A DNA stretch of 64,000 bases, from positions 1 to 64,000 of the forward strand of contig NZ_JACBJQ010000005.1 in NCBI RefSeq assembly GCF_013404075.1. The letters are read 5' to 3'. This DNA comes from Mycolicibacterium vinylchloridicum. Its GTDB lineage: Bacteria; Actinomycetota; Actinomycetes; Mycobacteriales; Mycobacteriaceae. A program made the position numbers and the translations under genes. This document shows, piece after piece, positions 34,904 through 43,661 of this stretch (position 1 is its first letter; every line of letters begins with the position of its first letter). The notes under the pieces were generated by a model. That model worked only from the letters and a program-made list of their open reading frames with translations. It was not told the DNA's origin and searched no databases.

Positions 34904-36095
34904 TGGAATCGCCGGGCGGGTCGCCGTTGTCGCGATGGGCTGCAGCCACTTCGGGGAGCGCTTCGACACCTCGACCGAGGACCTGATTCTCGAGGCGTAT
35001 CAGGAATGCCTGAGCGGGGCGGGCGGGCTGACATCCGCCGACATCGATGCCTATTGGCTGGGGACTCTGAGCTCAGGAATGTCCGGGCTGACGTTGAGCC
35101 GCGCGCTCGGCAGCGACGACAAACCCGTCACCCGGGTCGAGAACATGTGCGCTTCGGGATCGGAAGCGTTCCGCAACGCCTGTTATGCGGTGGCGTCCGG
35201 TGCCTATGACATCGCGATGGCCGTTGGCGTCGAAAAGCTGAAGGACTCCGGCTATTCCGGACTCCTGCGCCAGGACCCGCCGGCCGACGGTACTGCTGCC
35301 GAGCTGTCGATGACGGCGCCGGCGGCGTTCTCCCTCCTCGACCCGGCCTACTGCGCGCGGTACGGCGTGCACCCCGACGAGATGCGTGCGGCGATGACCC
35401 ACGTCGCCTGGAAGAACCACGACAACGGCTCACGTAACCCGAAGGCGCAGTTCCGGAAGTCCGTCGCCAAAGAGGCCATCGACTCCGCGCCCAAGGTCGC
35501 CGGCCGCCTCGGCGTCTACGACTGCTCCGGCGTGTCCGACGGCGCGGCGTGTGCGCTGATCGTGCCTGCCGAGCGGGCCCACGAATTCACCGACAGCCCA
35601 ATGTATGTCAACGCATTGTCACTGGTGGCGGGCTCGACCAGGGGGACGACCGACCCCGGCTACGACTTCACGACCTTTCCGGAGGTCGTGAAGTCGGCCA
35701 GGGACGCCTACGCCCAGGCCGGTATCGACAACCCGGCTGTCCAGCTGTCGCTGGCCGAGGTCCACGACTGTTTCACCCCGACCGAGATCGTCTTGATGGA
35801 AGACCTCGGATTCGCCGAGCCCGGTCAGGCGTGGAAGGACGTGCTGGGCGGTGAGTTCGACGCCGGGGGCCGGCTGCCGGTCAACCCCGATGGTGGCCTG
35901 AAGAGTTTCGGTCACCCGGTCGGGGCCAGCGGTCTGCGCATGCTCTATGAGGCGTGGCTGCAGTTCCGCGGTGAGGCGGGTGCCCGCCAGCTGTCCGATC
36001 CGCACACCGCGCTGACCCACAACCTCGGCGGTCGGCCGGGAGGGTGCGTCTCGTTCATTTCCGTGGTGTCCCGCGAGCCGCGTCGCGGCTCATGA
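34893..36095 (+). CDS. SCP2-type thiolase/acetyl-CoA acetyltransferase
   Basis: 400 residues from ATG 34893, overlapping the preceding gene by 11 nt. Active-site pieces are VENMCASGSEAF (Cys86), EVHDCFTPTEI, GHPVGASGLRM and GGRPGGCVSF. Family members either thiolyse branched 3-oxoacyl-CoAs or, when Cys is lost, act as retro-aldolases together with DUF35 proteins. The nucleophile Cys is retained here, which favours thiolysis. The DUF35-containing fusion directly upstream is the likely partner. Confidence 0.9.
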   Translation: MGSNGIAGRVAVVAMGCSHFGERFDTSTEDLILEAYQECLSGAGGLTSADIDAYWLGTLSSGMSGLTLSRALGSDDKPVTRVENMCASGSEAFRNACYAVASGAYDIAMAVGVEKLKDSGYSGLLRQDPPADGTAAELSMTAPAAFSLLDPAYCARYGVHPDEMRAAMTHVAWKNHDNGSRNPKAQFRKSVAKEAIDSAPKVAGRLGVYDCSGVSDGAACALIVPAERAHEFTDSPMYVNALSLVAGSTRGTTDPGYDFTTFPEVVKSARDAYAQAGIDNPAVQLSLAEVHDCFTPTEIVLMEDLGFAEPGQAWKDVLGGEFDAGGRLPVNPDGGLKSFGHPVGASGLRMLYEAWLQFRGEAGARQLSDPHTALTHNLGGRPGGCVSFISVVSREPRRGS

Positions 36096-36123
36096 CAATC
36101 GACAAGCTCAAGGAGAACAGCTA

Positions 36124-36984
36124 GTGCCAGGATTGCAGGACCGCGTCGTCGTCGTCACCGGAGCCGGGGGAGGGCTGGGCCGCGCGTACGCGCGATTCCT
36201 CGCCGCCAACGGCGCACTGGTCGTCGTGAACGATCTCGGCGGAGCCAGAGACGGCTCGGGATCGTCCACCAGCATGGCCGACGCGGTCGTGGACGAGATC
36301 CGCAGCGACGGTGGCCGTGCCGTCGCGAACTACTCGTCGGTGGCCACCGCCGAGGGGGCAGCCGAGATCGTCGCCACCGCGCTGGAGGAGTTCGGCGCGG
36401 TGCACGGCATCGTCAGCAACGCGGGAATCCTCCGGGACGGCGCATTCCACAAGCTGACGCAGGAGAATTGGGATGCGGTGCTCCAGGTGCACCTGCACGG
36501 CGGCTATAACGTGATCCGGGCGGCGTGGCCGCATCTGCGCGAACAGGGCTTCGGCCGGATCGTGGTCGCCACGTCGACCAGCGGGCTGTACGGCAACTTC
36601 GGGCAGGCCAATTACGGTGCTGCGAAGGCAGGGCTGGTCGGACTGATCAACACCCTGGCCATCGAAGGGGCCAAGTACGACATCACCGCCAATGCTATTG
36701 CGCCGCTGGCCGCCACCCGGATGACTGCGGACGTTGCGCCCCAGGAAGTCCTCGACAAGCTCAACCCCGAGCTGGTCGCGCCTGCCGTCGGCTACCTGCT
36801 CTCCGAACAGAACCACGACACCGGCTCGGTTTTCGTCGTCGGGGGTGGGCTGGTGCAGCGGGTCGCCCAGTTCCAGAACGATGGGGTCACCTTCTCCGCA
36901 GCACCGAGCCTGGACGAGATCACCGAACGCTGGTCGGAGGTCAGCGATATGAGCCAGGCGAAGCTGGGCACCAACCCGGTATGA
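36124..36984 (+). CDS. SDR-family 3-hydroxyacyl-CoA dehydrogenase (MFE-2-like)
   Basis: 286 residues from GTG 36124, with AAGGAG upstream. The motifs TGAGGGLGRAYARFLA, VVNDLGG, SNAGILRD, VATSTSGLYG and NYGAAKAGL match the dehydrogenase part of peroxisomal multifunctional enzyme 2 and its mycobacterial homologues. It oxidises 3-hydroxyacyl-CoA to the 3-oxo form, directly before thiolysis by the enzymes encoded upstream. Its stop overlaps the next gene (ATGA). Confidence 0.9.
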   Translation: MPGLQDRVVVVTGAGGGLGRAYARFLAANGALVVVNDLGGARDGSGSSTSMADAVVDEIRSDGGRAVANYSSVATAEGAAEIVATALEEFGAVHGIVSNAGILRDGAFHKLTQENWDAVLQVHLHGGYNVIRAAWPHLREQGFGRIVVATSTSGLYGNFGQANYGAAKAGLVGLINTLAIEGAKYDITANAIAPLAATRMTADVAPQEVLDKLNPELVAPAVGYLLSEQNHDTGSVFVVGGGLVQRVAQFQNDGVTFSAAPSLDEITERWSEVSDMSQAKLGTNPV

Positions 36985-38594
36985 CCGGCGGCCCGGCGCA
37001 CGCCTACTGGACGGCCGACCGCTCCACGGAGCTGGTCGACCTGACAGTGGGTGAGTTGCTGGCCGAGCGGGCCGGCAGCGACCCGCAGCGCACAGCGCTG
37101 ATCGGAACATGCCACGGCAGTGCAACTCCCGTGCGATTGAGCTACGGCGAGCTGTTCGTCGAGGCGTGCCGGGTCGCCACCGCGCTGGCGCGGCTGGCCG
37201 ACCGGGGAAGCCAGATCGCCCTGTGGGCCCCGAACGTCGTCGAATGGCCGATCATCCAGTACGGCGCTGCACTGGCCGGTATGGTGCTGGTGGCGCTCAA
37301 CCCGGCACTGCCGGAGGATGATCTGCATTACGCCGTCGCGCATTCCGGGTCGACGATTCTGCTGCACGGTGACGTCAACCGCGACTATCCGATGGCCGAG
37401 GTAGCCACGCGGGTGGCCGCCAGGATTCCCGGACTCCGCTGTATCTCGTTGTCGGATCGCGCGATGTGGTGCGCTCGAGTGCCGGACCCGGCGGTGCTCG
37501 ACGACGCCGTGGGCAGTGCCGACGAGATCGCCATGCTGCAGTACACGTCGGGAACCACCGGCCGACCCAAAGGCGTTGCGCTGCGGCACCGCTCGCTGGT
37601 CAACGTCGCCAAGCTCACCGTCGAGGCCGCCGCGCTGCCCGATCGCCCGGTCTGCATGAACCCGCTGCCGATGTTCCACACCGCAGGATGCGTCATTGGA
37701 ACCCTCGGGCCGCTGTGGGCCGGGGGAACCATCGTCCTGGTCGAGCGGTTCGTGCCCGGCCCGGTACTCGAGGCGATGCGCGAGGAAGCCGTCGAGGTCT
37801 TGTTCTACGTTCCCGCGGTGTTGTCGGCGTTGGTCGACCAGCAGCGGGACAGGGCTCTGCCTGCTCCCCAGCTCGCGGTGATCATGGGCGGCGCCTCCCC
37901 AGTGGAGTCCAGGCTGATCGACGCGGCCACCGACCTGTTCGGTGCGAACGTCTACAACCTCTACGGCCAAACCGAACTCGCGCCGGTGCTGAGCCTGACG
38001 CGGCCCGACGACAGCATCGAGGACCGTCGTCACACGGTCGGACGTCCGTTGCCCCAGGTGGATTGCAAGGTGACCGATCCGGCGACCGGACGGGTGGTCG
38101 CAACTGGCGAGGTCGGCGAGCTGTGCGCCCGGGGCTACCAGCAGTTCGTGCACTACCTGCACGATCCCGAGGCCACCGCGGCGGCGCTGGACCCGGACGG
38201 CTTCCTGCACACCGGCGATCTCGGCGCCATGGACGACCGCGGCTACCTCACGATCACTGGGCGTCTCAAAGAACTCATCATCCGCGGTGGCGAGAACATC
38301 TCACCCGCACACGTCGAACAGGTGCTGTCCGAACACGATTCGGTGCGCGAGGTGGTGGTCGTGGGGTTACCCGACCATCGACTCGGCGAAATCGTTGCGG
38401 CAGTGCTGATAACCACGCATCGAGACCAGGGCTTGAAAGCAGATCTGGTGGACCACGCGCAGAGCAGGCTCGCCCGTTACCAGGTGCCGGCTCGCTGGTA
38501 TCTCGCCGAGCAGTTCCCGGTCACCCCGACCGGCAAGGTTCAGCGGTTTGCCGTCCGCGACGCGATTCTGCAGGGCCGGATCACCGAGCTGTGA
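36981..38594 (+). CDS. Acyl-CoA synthetase (AMP-forming), first of a pair
   Basis: 537 residues of the ANL superfamily. Key motifs are MLQYTSGTTGRPKGVALRHR, NLYGQTELAPV, GFLHTGDLG, GRLKELIIRGGENISPAHVE and the C-terminal PVTPTGKVQRF lysine. Start ATG 36981 overlaps the SDR stop. The ligase activates an acid substrate for the operon's CoA chemistry. Its overlap with a second ligase (GTGA) suggests two acids of different chain length or two pathway entry points. Confidence 0.92.
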   Translation: MTGGPAHAYWTADRSTELVDLTVGELLAERAGSDPQRTALIGTCHGSATPVRLSYGELFVEACRVATALARLADRGSQIALWAPNVVEWPIIQYGAALAGMVLVALNPALPEDDLHYAVAHSGSTILLHGDVNRDYPMAEVATRVAARIPGLRCISLSDRAMWCARVPDPAVLDDAVGSADEIAMLQYTSGTTGRPKGVALRHRSLVNVAKLTVEAAALPDRPVCMNPLPMFHTAGCVIGTLGPLWAGGTIVLVERFVPGPVLEAMREEAVEVLFYVPAVLSALVDQQRDRALPAPQLAVIMGGASPVESRLIDAATDLFGANVYNLYGQTELAPVLSLTRPDDSIEDRRHTVGRPLPQVDCKVTDPATGRVVATGEVGELCARGYQQFVHYLHDPEATAAALDPDGFLHTGDLGAMDDRGYLTITGRLKELIIRGGENISPAHVEQVLSEHDSVREVVVVGLPDHRLGEIVAAVLITTHRDQGLKADLVDHAQSRLARYQVPARWYLAEQFPVTPTGKVQRFAVRDAILQGRITEL

Positions 38595-40192
38595 GTACCA
38601 GCATCGGCTCGCGCCGGGACGTGTTACGGGCGCAGTTCCCGGTGTGGCAGCCGATGGCGCTGGCTGATTGGCTCGAGCGCTGCGCGGCCTGGTTTCCCGA
38701 GCGGCCGTTCGTCATCACCGATGAGGTGACGCTGAGCTATCGCGACGTGGCCGACGCGTCGGCCCGGCTGGCGGCCGGACTGGCCGCGCTCGGCGTCGGA
38801 CCGGGCGACCGCGTCGGGATGGTGATGGCCAATAGCGCCGAGTTCGTCACGGTGAAATTCGCCATCGCCCGGCTCGGGGCCATCGCGGTGCCGTTCAATT
38901 ATCTGTACCGGCGCGACGAACTTCGCTATGTGCTGGCCGATTCGGGGTGCCGGGTTGTCGTGACGATGGACCGATTCGGCGACATCGACTATTGCGCGCT
39001 GTTCGACGAGATTCTGGCCGGATGGTCGGGGCCGGACTTCACTGTGGTCCTGACTGCCAAGGGGGCGCCGGGCACGTTGTCGCTCGACGACCTCGCCGGA
39101 TCGGGGAAGCCTTCTCCACCGGTCTCACCCGACGCTGCGGCGGACATGCTCTACACGTCGGGCAGTACCGGTTTTCCCAAGGGTGTCTTGACGTCTCACG
39201 ACGCCGTTCTGCGGACCGCCTATGCGTCGGCGCTTACCCGCGCCCACGAGGACGGTCGGCGAATCCTGTTCTCGCTGCCCTGCTATCACATGTTTGCGTA
39301 TATCGAAGGCCTGCTGTCGGTCATGTTCGTCGGTGGTGCGGTGATCATGCAGCCGACGTTCAGCGCGGAAGGGTACTTCGCCGGCATCGACAAGCATGGA
39401 GCTACCGACATGTTGTGCGTTCCGACCATGGCGCTCGCGATGGTCGAGAGCCCGGCTCGTCGCGACTACGATCTGAGCTCGCTTCGCGCCGTGCTGTGCG
39501 GGTCGGCGCCGGCTCCGATCCGGCTGTGGCAGCAGATCCGAGAAGTGCTGGGCGCCAGCGAGATCGTGACGGGATACGGCATGACCGAGTGCGGGGGAGC
39601 CATGACGCTAACCCTGCCCGAGGACCCGCTGACCCGCTGTGCCGAGACGGTGGGTCGCCCCAAGCTCGCCGGCGCCGCCGGTGTCGAGGGAACTGATGCC
39701 TTGGTGGTGTACGCGACAGTCGAGGGTGAACTGGTCTCCCGCGGTCCCACAACCATGATCGGGTATTGGAATCGGTCGGACGAGACGGCGGCGGCGTTGC
39801 GGGACGGCTGGTTGCACTCCGGCGATGTCGGGTGTGTCGACGCCGACGGGTACCTGCGGGTCACCGGGCGCAGCAAGGAGCTGTACAAGAGTGGTGGCGA
39901 GCTGGTCATGCCGAAGGAGATCGAAGACCTGCTGGCCGCCTACGAGGACATCAGCCAGGTCTTCGCTATCGGTCTCACCGACGACCGGTGGGGCGAGATC
40001 GGCTGCGCCGTCGTCGTTCCCGTCCCTGGAGCGTCGTTGACCGAGGATGATGTGATCGATCGATGCCGCGGCCGGCTCGCGCGGTTCAAGGTGCCCAAGA
40101 AGGTCGTGATCTGCAGCGCAGACGAACTGCCGACGACGGCCACCGGAAAGGTGCAGAAGTTCCGGCTGGTGGAGCAGCTCCAGCGACGGTGA
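38591..40192 (+). CDS. Acyl-CoA synthetase (AMP-forming), second of a pair
   Basis: 533 residues from GTG 38591. Motifs are MLYTSGSTGFPKGVLTSHD, GYGMTECGGAM, GWLHSGDVG, GRSKELYKSGGELVMPKEIE and TTATGKVQKF. The A8 loop reads KELYKSGGELV rather than the IIRGGENIS of the preceding ligase, a variant seen in ligases for bulky acids. It is the last gene of the operon; a strong hairpin follows at 40215-40261. Confidence 0.92.
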   Translation: MSTSIGSRRDVLRAQFPVWQPMALADWLERCAAWFPERPFVITDEVTLSYRDVADASARLAAGLAALGVGPGDRVGMVMANSAEFVTVKFAIARLGAIAVPFNYLYRRDELRYVLADSGCRVVVTMDRFGDIDYCALFDEILAGWSGPDFTVVLTAKGAPGTLSLDDLAGSGKPSPPVSPDAAADMLYTSGSTGFPKGVLTSHDAVLRTAYASALTRAHEDGRRILFSLPCYHMFAYIEGLLSVMFVGGAVIMQPTFSAEGYFAGIDKHGATDMLCVPTMALAMVESPARRDYDLSSLRAVLCGSAPAPIRLWQQIREVLGASEIVTGYGMTECGGAMTLTLPEDPLTRCAETVGRPKLAGAAGVEGTDALVVYATVEGELVSRGPTTMIGYWNRSDETAAALRDGWLHSGDVGCVDADGYLRVTGRSKELYKSGGELVMPKEIEDLLAAYEDISQVFAIGLTDDRWGEIGCAVVVPVPGASLTEDDVIDRCRGRLARFKVPKKVVICSADELPTTATGKVQKFRLVEQLQRR

Positions 40193-40214
40193 GTGCTGTG
40201 CGGTCGCGGCGATC

Positions 40215-40261
40215 CTGTAGCTGTCGACACGTCCACTCGATTTTCTTGTCGATAGCTACAG
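40215..40261. terminator. Strong hairpin between convergent genes, likely bidirectional terminator
   Basis: CTGTAGCTGTCGACA (40215-40229) and TGTCGATAGCTACAG (40247-40261) pair over 15 bp with one mismatch around a 17-nt loop containing TTTT. It fills the 80-bp gap between the end of the 12-gene operon and the convergent membrane-protein gene. Confidence 0.75.
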
Positions 40262-40272
40262 CTTCGGCGCAG

Positions 40273-41031
40273 TCACGGAAGTGGCCCGGCGGCCGGTGAT
40301 TCTGCTTGCTCGGCCTTGATGGCACGCAACAGGAACACCATGTTCACGGCGAACTGGATGACGAAAACCGTTGCAGGAATCCAGAACACAAATATCCCGT
40401 TCCAGGCGAACGGCCCGGACTTGAAGAACTGAAGGACGATACCCGGGGTGAACACGATCGGCGCCCAGATGTTCAGGTAGGCCAGCCACCGTGGCAGTAT
40501 CGGTTTCGGGCCCCTGTCGGAGAGAATGGCGAACGCAAAGGCGAAGTTCTGCACCATGAACGGCGGCCAGGGCATCACCAGGAAGATCCACGACATGTCG
40601 TTGAGCAGCATGGTGGTCTCTGGTGCCCGCTCGGGCCGGAATGCCGTGACGGCGAAGAACAATGCCGGCACAAGGAACGTCAGGCAGGCAAACGCTCCGG
40701 CAGCGAGCTGGGTGAAAACCACCGTCTGGTGCACGCCGCGGATCCGTTGCATCTGACCTGACATCACGGCGGTATACGCGGCGTAGAACATCCCGCTCAG
40801 CAGCATGATTCCGGCGCCAAGTCGGATGCCGTTCGCGTGGTCCCGGTAGTGCGCGGCGATTTCACTCGCGCTGGACGACGGCGCCAACGGCGGGACGAAG
40901 CCGGCGGCGATGAAAGCGCCGAAGAACAACAGTGGACAAATCATCCCGCTGATGGCGCAGACGCGCTGAAAGGTCATCTGGGGGTTGGCGAGGGCAGTCC
41001 CGCCTGGTCGTGACCGCGTGGTAGTTGACAT
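40273..41031 (-). CDS. PRW/GPFAWNG-family membrane protein, copy 2
   Basis: 252 residues from ATG 41031 (GAGGAGACGA upstream; an earlier in-frame start lacks a ribosome site). Motifs are GFVPPLAPSSSASEIAAHY, FRPERAPETTMLLNDMSW, LPRWLAYLNIW and SGPFAWNGIFVFW. There are about six hydrophobic segments. It is divergent from the FAD oxidoreductase of the second COX-like module and may share its promoter region, so that this module has a family member on each side (the other at 43662). Confidence 0.72.
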   Translation of the reverse strand: MSTTTRSRPGGTALANPQMTFQRVCAISGMICPLLFFGAFIAAGFVPPLAPSSSASEIAAHYRDHANGIRLGAGIMLLSGMFYAAYTAVMSGQMQRIRGVHQTVVFTQLAAGAFACLTFLVPALFFAVTAFRPERAPETTMLLNDMSWIFLVMPWPPFMVQNFAFAFAILSDRGPKPILPRWLAYLNIWAPIVFTPGIVLQFFKSGPFAWNGIFVFWIPATVFVIQFAVNMVFLLRAIKAEQAESPAAGPLP

Positions 41032-41086
41032 TCGTCTCCTCGAAGTCCAGATTGTCACTAGCTCGTATAGCAGGTGCTTAACATAC

Positions 41087-41097
41087 AACCATTGGTT
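41087..41097. promoter_or_regulatory. Short dyad in divergent promoter region
   Basis: AACCA-T-TGGTT is a perfect 5-1-5 palindrome, 18 bp before the FAD oxidoreductase start (41115) and in the 83-bp gap to the divergent membrane-protein gene. It could be the site of the TetR encoded at the end of the module (44411-45055), but nothing proves that link. Confidence 0.4.
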
Positions 41098-41114
41098 CGA
41101 TGAAGGAAGAGTGG

Positions 41115-42725
41115 ATGTCGCAGCAACGTTCCCAACCTGACGTTCTCATCGTCGGTGCCGGTCACAACGGCCTGACTGCGGGGTGCTATCTCGCCCGTGC
41201 GGGACTGAACGTGCTCGTCGTCGAGTCGTCGCCCTCGATCGGGGGGATGACCTCGACCAACGCGGTCCTCCCCGGTGCGCCGGCACACCGGATCAACGAG
41301 GGCGCGATGGACTCGTCGCTGTGGCGGACGACCACCATTGCCCGCGATCTGGAGCTCACTCGCTACGGCCTGTGCGAACTCGATATCGACACGCCATACG
41401 CCTTTTTGGGCGACGACGGCAGCTCGCTGTGCATCCACCGGGATCCGGTCCGCACTGCCGAGGAGGTCGGCCGGTTCAATCGGGCTGACGGACGCGCCTA
41501 CCTGGAGTTGGCCAACGCGCTCGAAGCCGCAATGAACATTGCGGTGCCGTACATGAACAGCAACCCGCTGCGTCCGGCTCTGCCCGACATCGCCAGGGGA
41601 GCCGTTCGTTCCGCGCGTCATCCGCGGCGATTCGGGCCGCTCACCGAGTTCTTGACGACTTCCCAGGCGGAGTTCATCGACAGCCGTTTCGCTGACCACC
41701 GGATCAAGTCGCTGTTGGCCGCCGTCCCGTGCTATGCGCCGATCGGCGCCGATGGAACTGCCTGGGTCCTCATCTATTTCGGGCTCATTCATCGTGTCGG
41801 GGTCGGCCGATTCCAGGGCGGGACCGGCGCGATCACGGACGCGCTGGCCCGTTGCTTTACCGATGCGGGCGGCAGCATCCGGCTCGACGCCGCCGTCGAG
41901 TCACTTGTGGTTCGGGGCGGCCGAGCCTGCGGGGTCCAACTCGAATCCGGCGAACAGCTGTCGGCGAACACTGTGGTGACCACCAACAATGCAGCGACGG
42001 TGCTCGATCGTTGGCTGCCCGACGGTGTGCTGCCGGAGCGCATCGCGAAGCGGGTGCCCCACATTCCGACTTCGTCCACGCATGCCTCCTCGTTCAAGAT
42101 CGATGTCGCCCTGAGTGGTCGCGCGGAGCTGTCAACTCATCAGAACAATCGTCACGACAATGTCGATCTGCGGCGACCGGCATTGTGCCTGACCACATTT
42201 GATGACCACGTCGCCGCGTGGAGCGCATGCGCCCGCGGGGCCGTCGCCGACCCGCTCCCGGGTTTCGCGATCCTGCCGACCGGAATGGACCCCTCGCAAG
42301 CTCCCGACGGTCAGGACACCTTCTGGTTCTGGTCGGGGATCGCGCCTGCGAACCCCGTGCGCCCGTGGCCGGAGCTGGCCAGTTCTACTGCGGCACAAGT
42401 CCTTGGCGATGCCGCGAAGTACATCGACGGGCTGGAGAAACTGGAGATCGACCGCCAGGTGCTGACACCTGAAGACATCGAGGCGCGCTTCCGCGCACCC
42501 GACGGCAACGTCTACCATGTTGATCCGGTCGCTACCCGCTTTGGCCCGTTGCGGCCGTTGCGCGGCGCTGCCGGTTATCGCACACCTGTCGAATGCTTGT
42601 TCCTCAGCGGGGCCAGCACGCATCCCAGCGCCGGAATCTGCGGCGTTCCCGGTCAGCAGGCCGCCCGTGCCGTCATGCGCGCACAACGCAGTCAGACGTC
42701 GCTGCGCCACAGGTTGTTTCGTTGA
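41115..42725 (+). CDS. PYROXD2/CrtI-like FAD-dependent oxidoreductase
   Basis: 536 residues from ATG 41115, with GAAGGAAGAG just upstream; an ATG five codons earlier is possible. The FAD fold is VLIVGAGHNGLTAGCYLARAG with GGMTSTNAVLPGAP. The C-terminal contact is YRTPVECLFLSGASTHPSAG. It is paralogous to 14553 and 20750. It heads the module FAD oxidoreductase, COX III-like, COX IV-like, PRW-family membrane protein, TetR. That repeats the gene set at 19181-22462 with a different internal order. Confidence 0.88.
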   Translation: MSQQRSQPDVLIVGAGHNGLTAGCYLARAGLNVLVVESSPSIGGMTSTNAVLPGAPAHRINEGAMDSSLWRTTTIARDLELTRYGLCELDIDTPYAFLGDDGSSLCIHRDPVRTAEEVGRFNRADGRAYLELANALEAAMNIAVPYMNSNPLRPALPDIARGAVRSARHPRRFGPLTEFLTTSQAEFIDSRFADHRIKSLLAAVPCYAPIGADGTAWVLIYFGLIHRVGVGRFQGGTGAITDALARCFTDAGGSIRLDAAVESLVVRGGRACGVQLESGEQLSANTVVTTNNAATVLDRWLPDGVLPERIAKRVPHIPTSSTHASSFKIDVALSGRAELSTHQNNRHDNVDLRRPALCLTTFDDHVAAWSACARGAVADPLPGFAILPTGMDPSQAPDGQDTFWFWSGIAPANPVRPWPELASSTAAQVLGDAAKYIDGLEKLEIDRQVLTPEDIEARFRAPDGNVYHVDPVATRFGPLRPLRGAAGYRTPVECLFLSGASTHPSAGICGVPGQQAARAVMRAQRSQTSLRHRLFR

Positions 42726-43324
42726 GCACCACCGAAGTCGCCGAGTCCGTCACGACGCCCGACCAGGCCAAAGGGCATATTCCGGGCGAGCCCGGAATAT
42801 GGATCTTCATCCTGGGCGACATGGCGGTCTTCGCCGTGTTGTTCGGAACCTTCCTGGTATACCGCAGCAAGGACGTTGCGCTGTTTGACAGCGCCCAGTC
42901 GCACCTCAACACCACCTTCGGTCTGATCAACACCCTTCTACTGCTGGTGAGCTCGGTGCTCGTGGTGCTGGCAGTGTCCGCCGTCCGCAGTAGAAACCCG
43001 CGGCCCGCACCAGGTTTGATCGCCGGCGCGATTGCGTGTGGTCTCGCGTTCTCGGTCCTCAAGGTGGTCGAGTATGTCGGCAAGATCGATGTCGGCATCA
43101 CGCCACAGACGAACACGTTCTACATGTTCTATTTCCTGCTGACCGGACTGCATTGGTTCCATCTGATCCTCGGTCTGGCGGTGCTGACCTATCTCCTGGT
43201 TTCTGCCCGCCGGAAACGCCATGACGCACGCCAACTTGCTTGGCTCGAAGGTGGGGGCTGCTTCTGGCACATGGTCGACCTGCTCTGGATTGTCCTGTTT
43301 CCCCTTATCTACCTTCTGAATTGA
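42722..43324 (+). CDS. Orphan cytochrome c oxidase subunit III-like (NorE-like) protein
   Basis: 200 residues, five hydrophobic segments. Motifs are HIPGEPGIWIFILGDM, FYFLLTGLHWFHLILG and CFWHMVDLLWIVLFPLIYLL. The best start is a TTG overlapping the FAD oxidoreductase stop (TTGA); no ATG or GTG lies between it and the first motif. As in the module at 19.2-22.5 kb, no subunit I or II is nearby, so a heme-copper oxidase is not encoded here. Confidence 0.85.
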   Translation: MSTTEVAESVTTPDQAKGHIPGEPGIWIFILGDMAVFAVLFGTFLVYRSKDVALFDSAQSHLNTTFGLINTLLLLVSSVLVVLAVSAVRSRNPRPAPGLIAGAIACGLAFSVLKVVEYVGKIDVGITPQTNTFYMFYFLLTGLHWFHLILGLAVLTYLLVSARRKRHDARQLAWLEGGGCFWHMVDLLWIVLFPLIYLLN

Positions 43325-43332
43325 GCGAGTCG

Positions 43333-43635
43333 ATGGATACGATCGCACCTCTTCTGCGAACACGAACCAGCATCGTCTGGCTCGTTCTGATTCTTGCGAC
43401 GCTGTTGACCTGGTCATTGGGCGGCAGCCACCATACGCCCGGCGCGGGTGGCGGGCACTCCCTCGCCGGGTTCAGCATCCTGCTCATCGCGTTCGTCAAA
43501 GTCCGCTTCATCGGACTGTATTTCATGGAACTACGGCACGCGCCCGTCGCGCTTCGCGTCGTCTTCGAGGCCTATTGCGTCGTGACCTGCGGCGTGCTCG
43601 TCGTCCTGTTCGGAGTTTCCCAACAGATCGTCTGA
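43333..43635 (+). CDS. Orphan cytochrome c oxidase subunit IV-like (NorF-like) protein
   Basis: 100 residues, three membrane segments, with AFVKVRFIGLYFMELRHAPVA, the counterpart of the motif in 19181-19456. I use ATG 43333; a TTG at 43321 overlaps the COX III-like stop (TTGA) and could add four residues. A His- and Gly-rich loop (SHHTPGAGGGH) between segments 1 and 2 is absent from the other copy and might bind a metal, though this is speculative. Confidence 0.8.
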   Translation: MDTIAPLLRTRTSIVWLVLILATLLTWSLGGSHHTPGAGGGHSLAGFSILLIAFVKVRFIGLYFMELRHAPVALRVVFEAYCVVTCGVLVVLFGVSQQIV

Positions 43636-43661
43636 AATCGACTCTAGGAGAAAGGCATACA

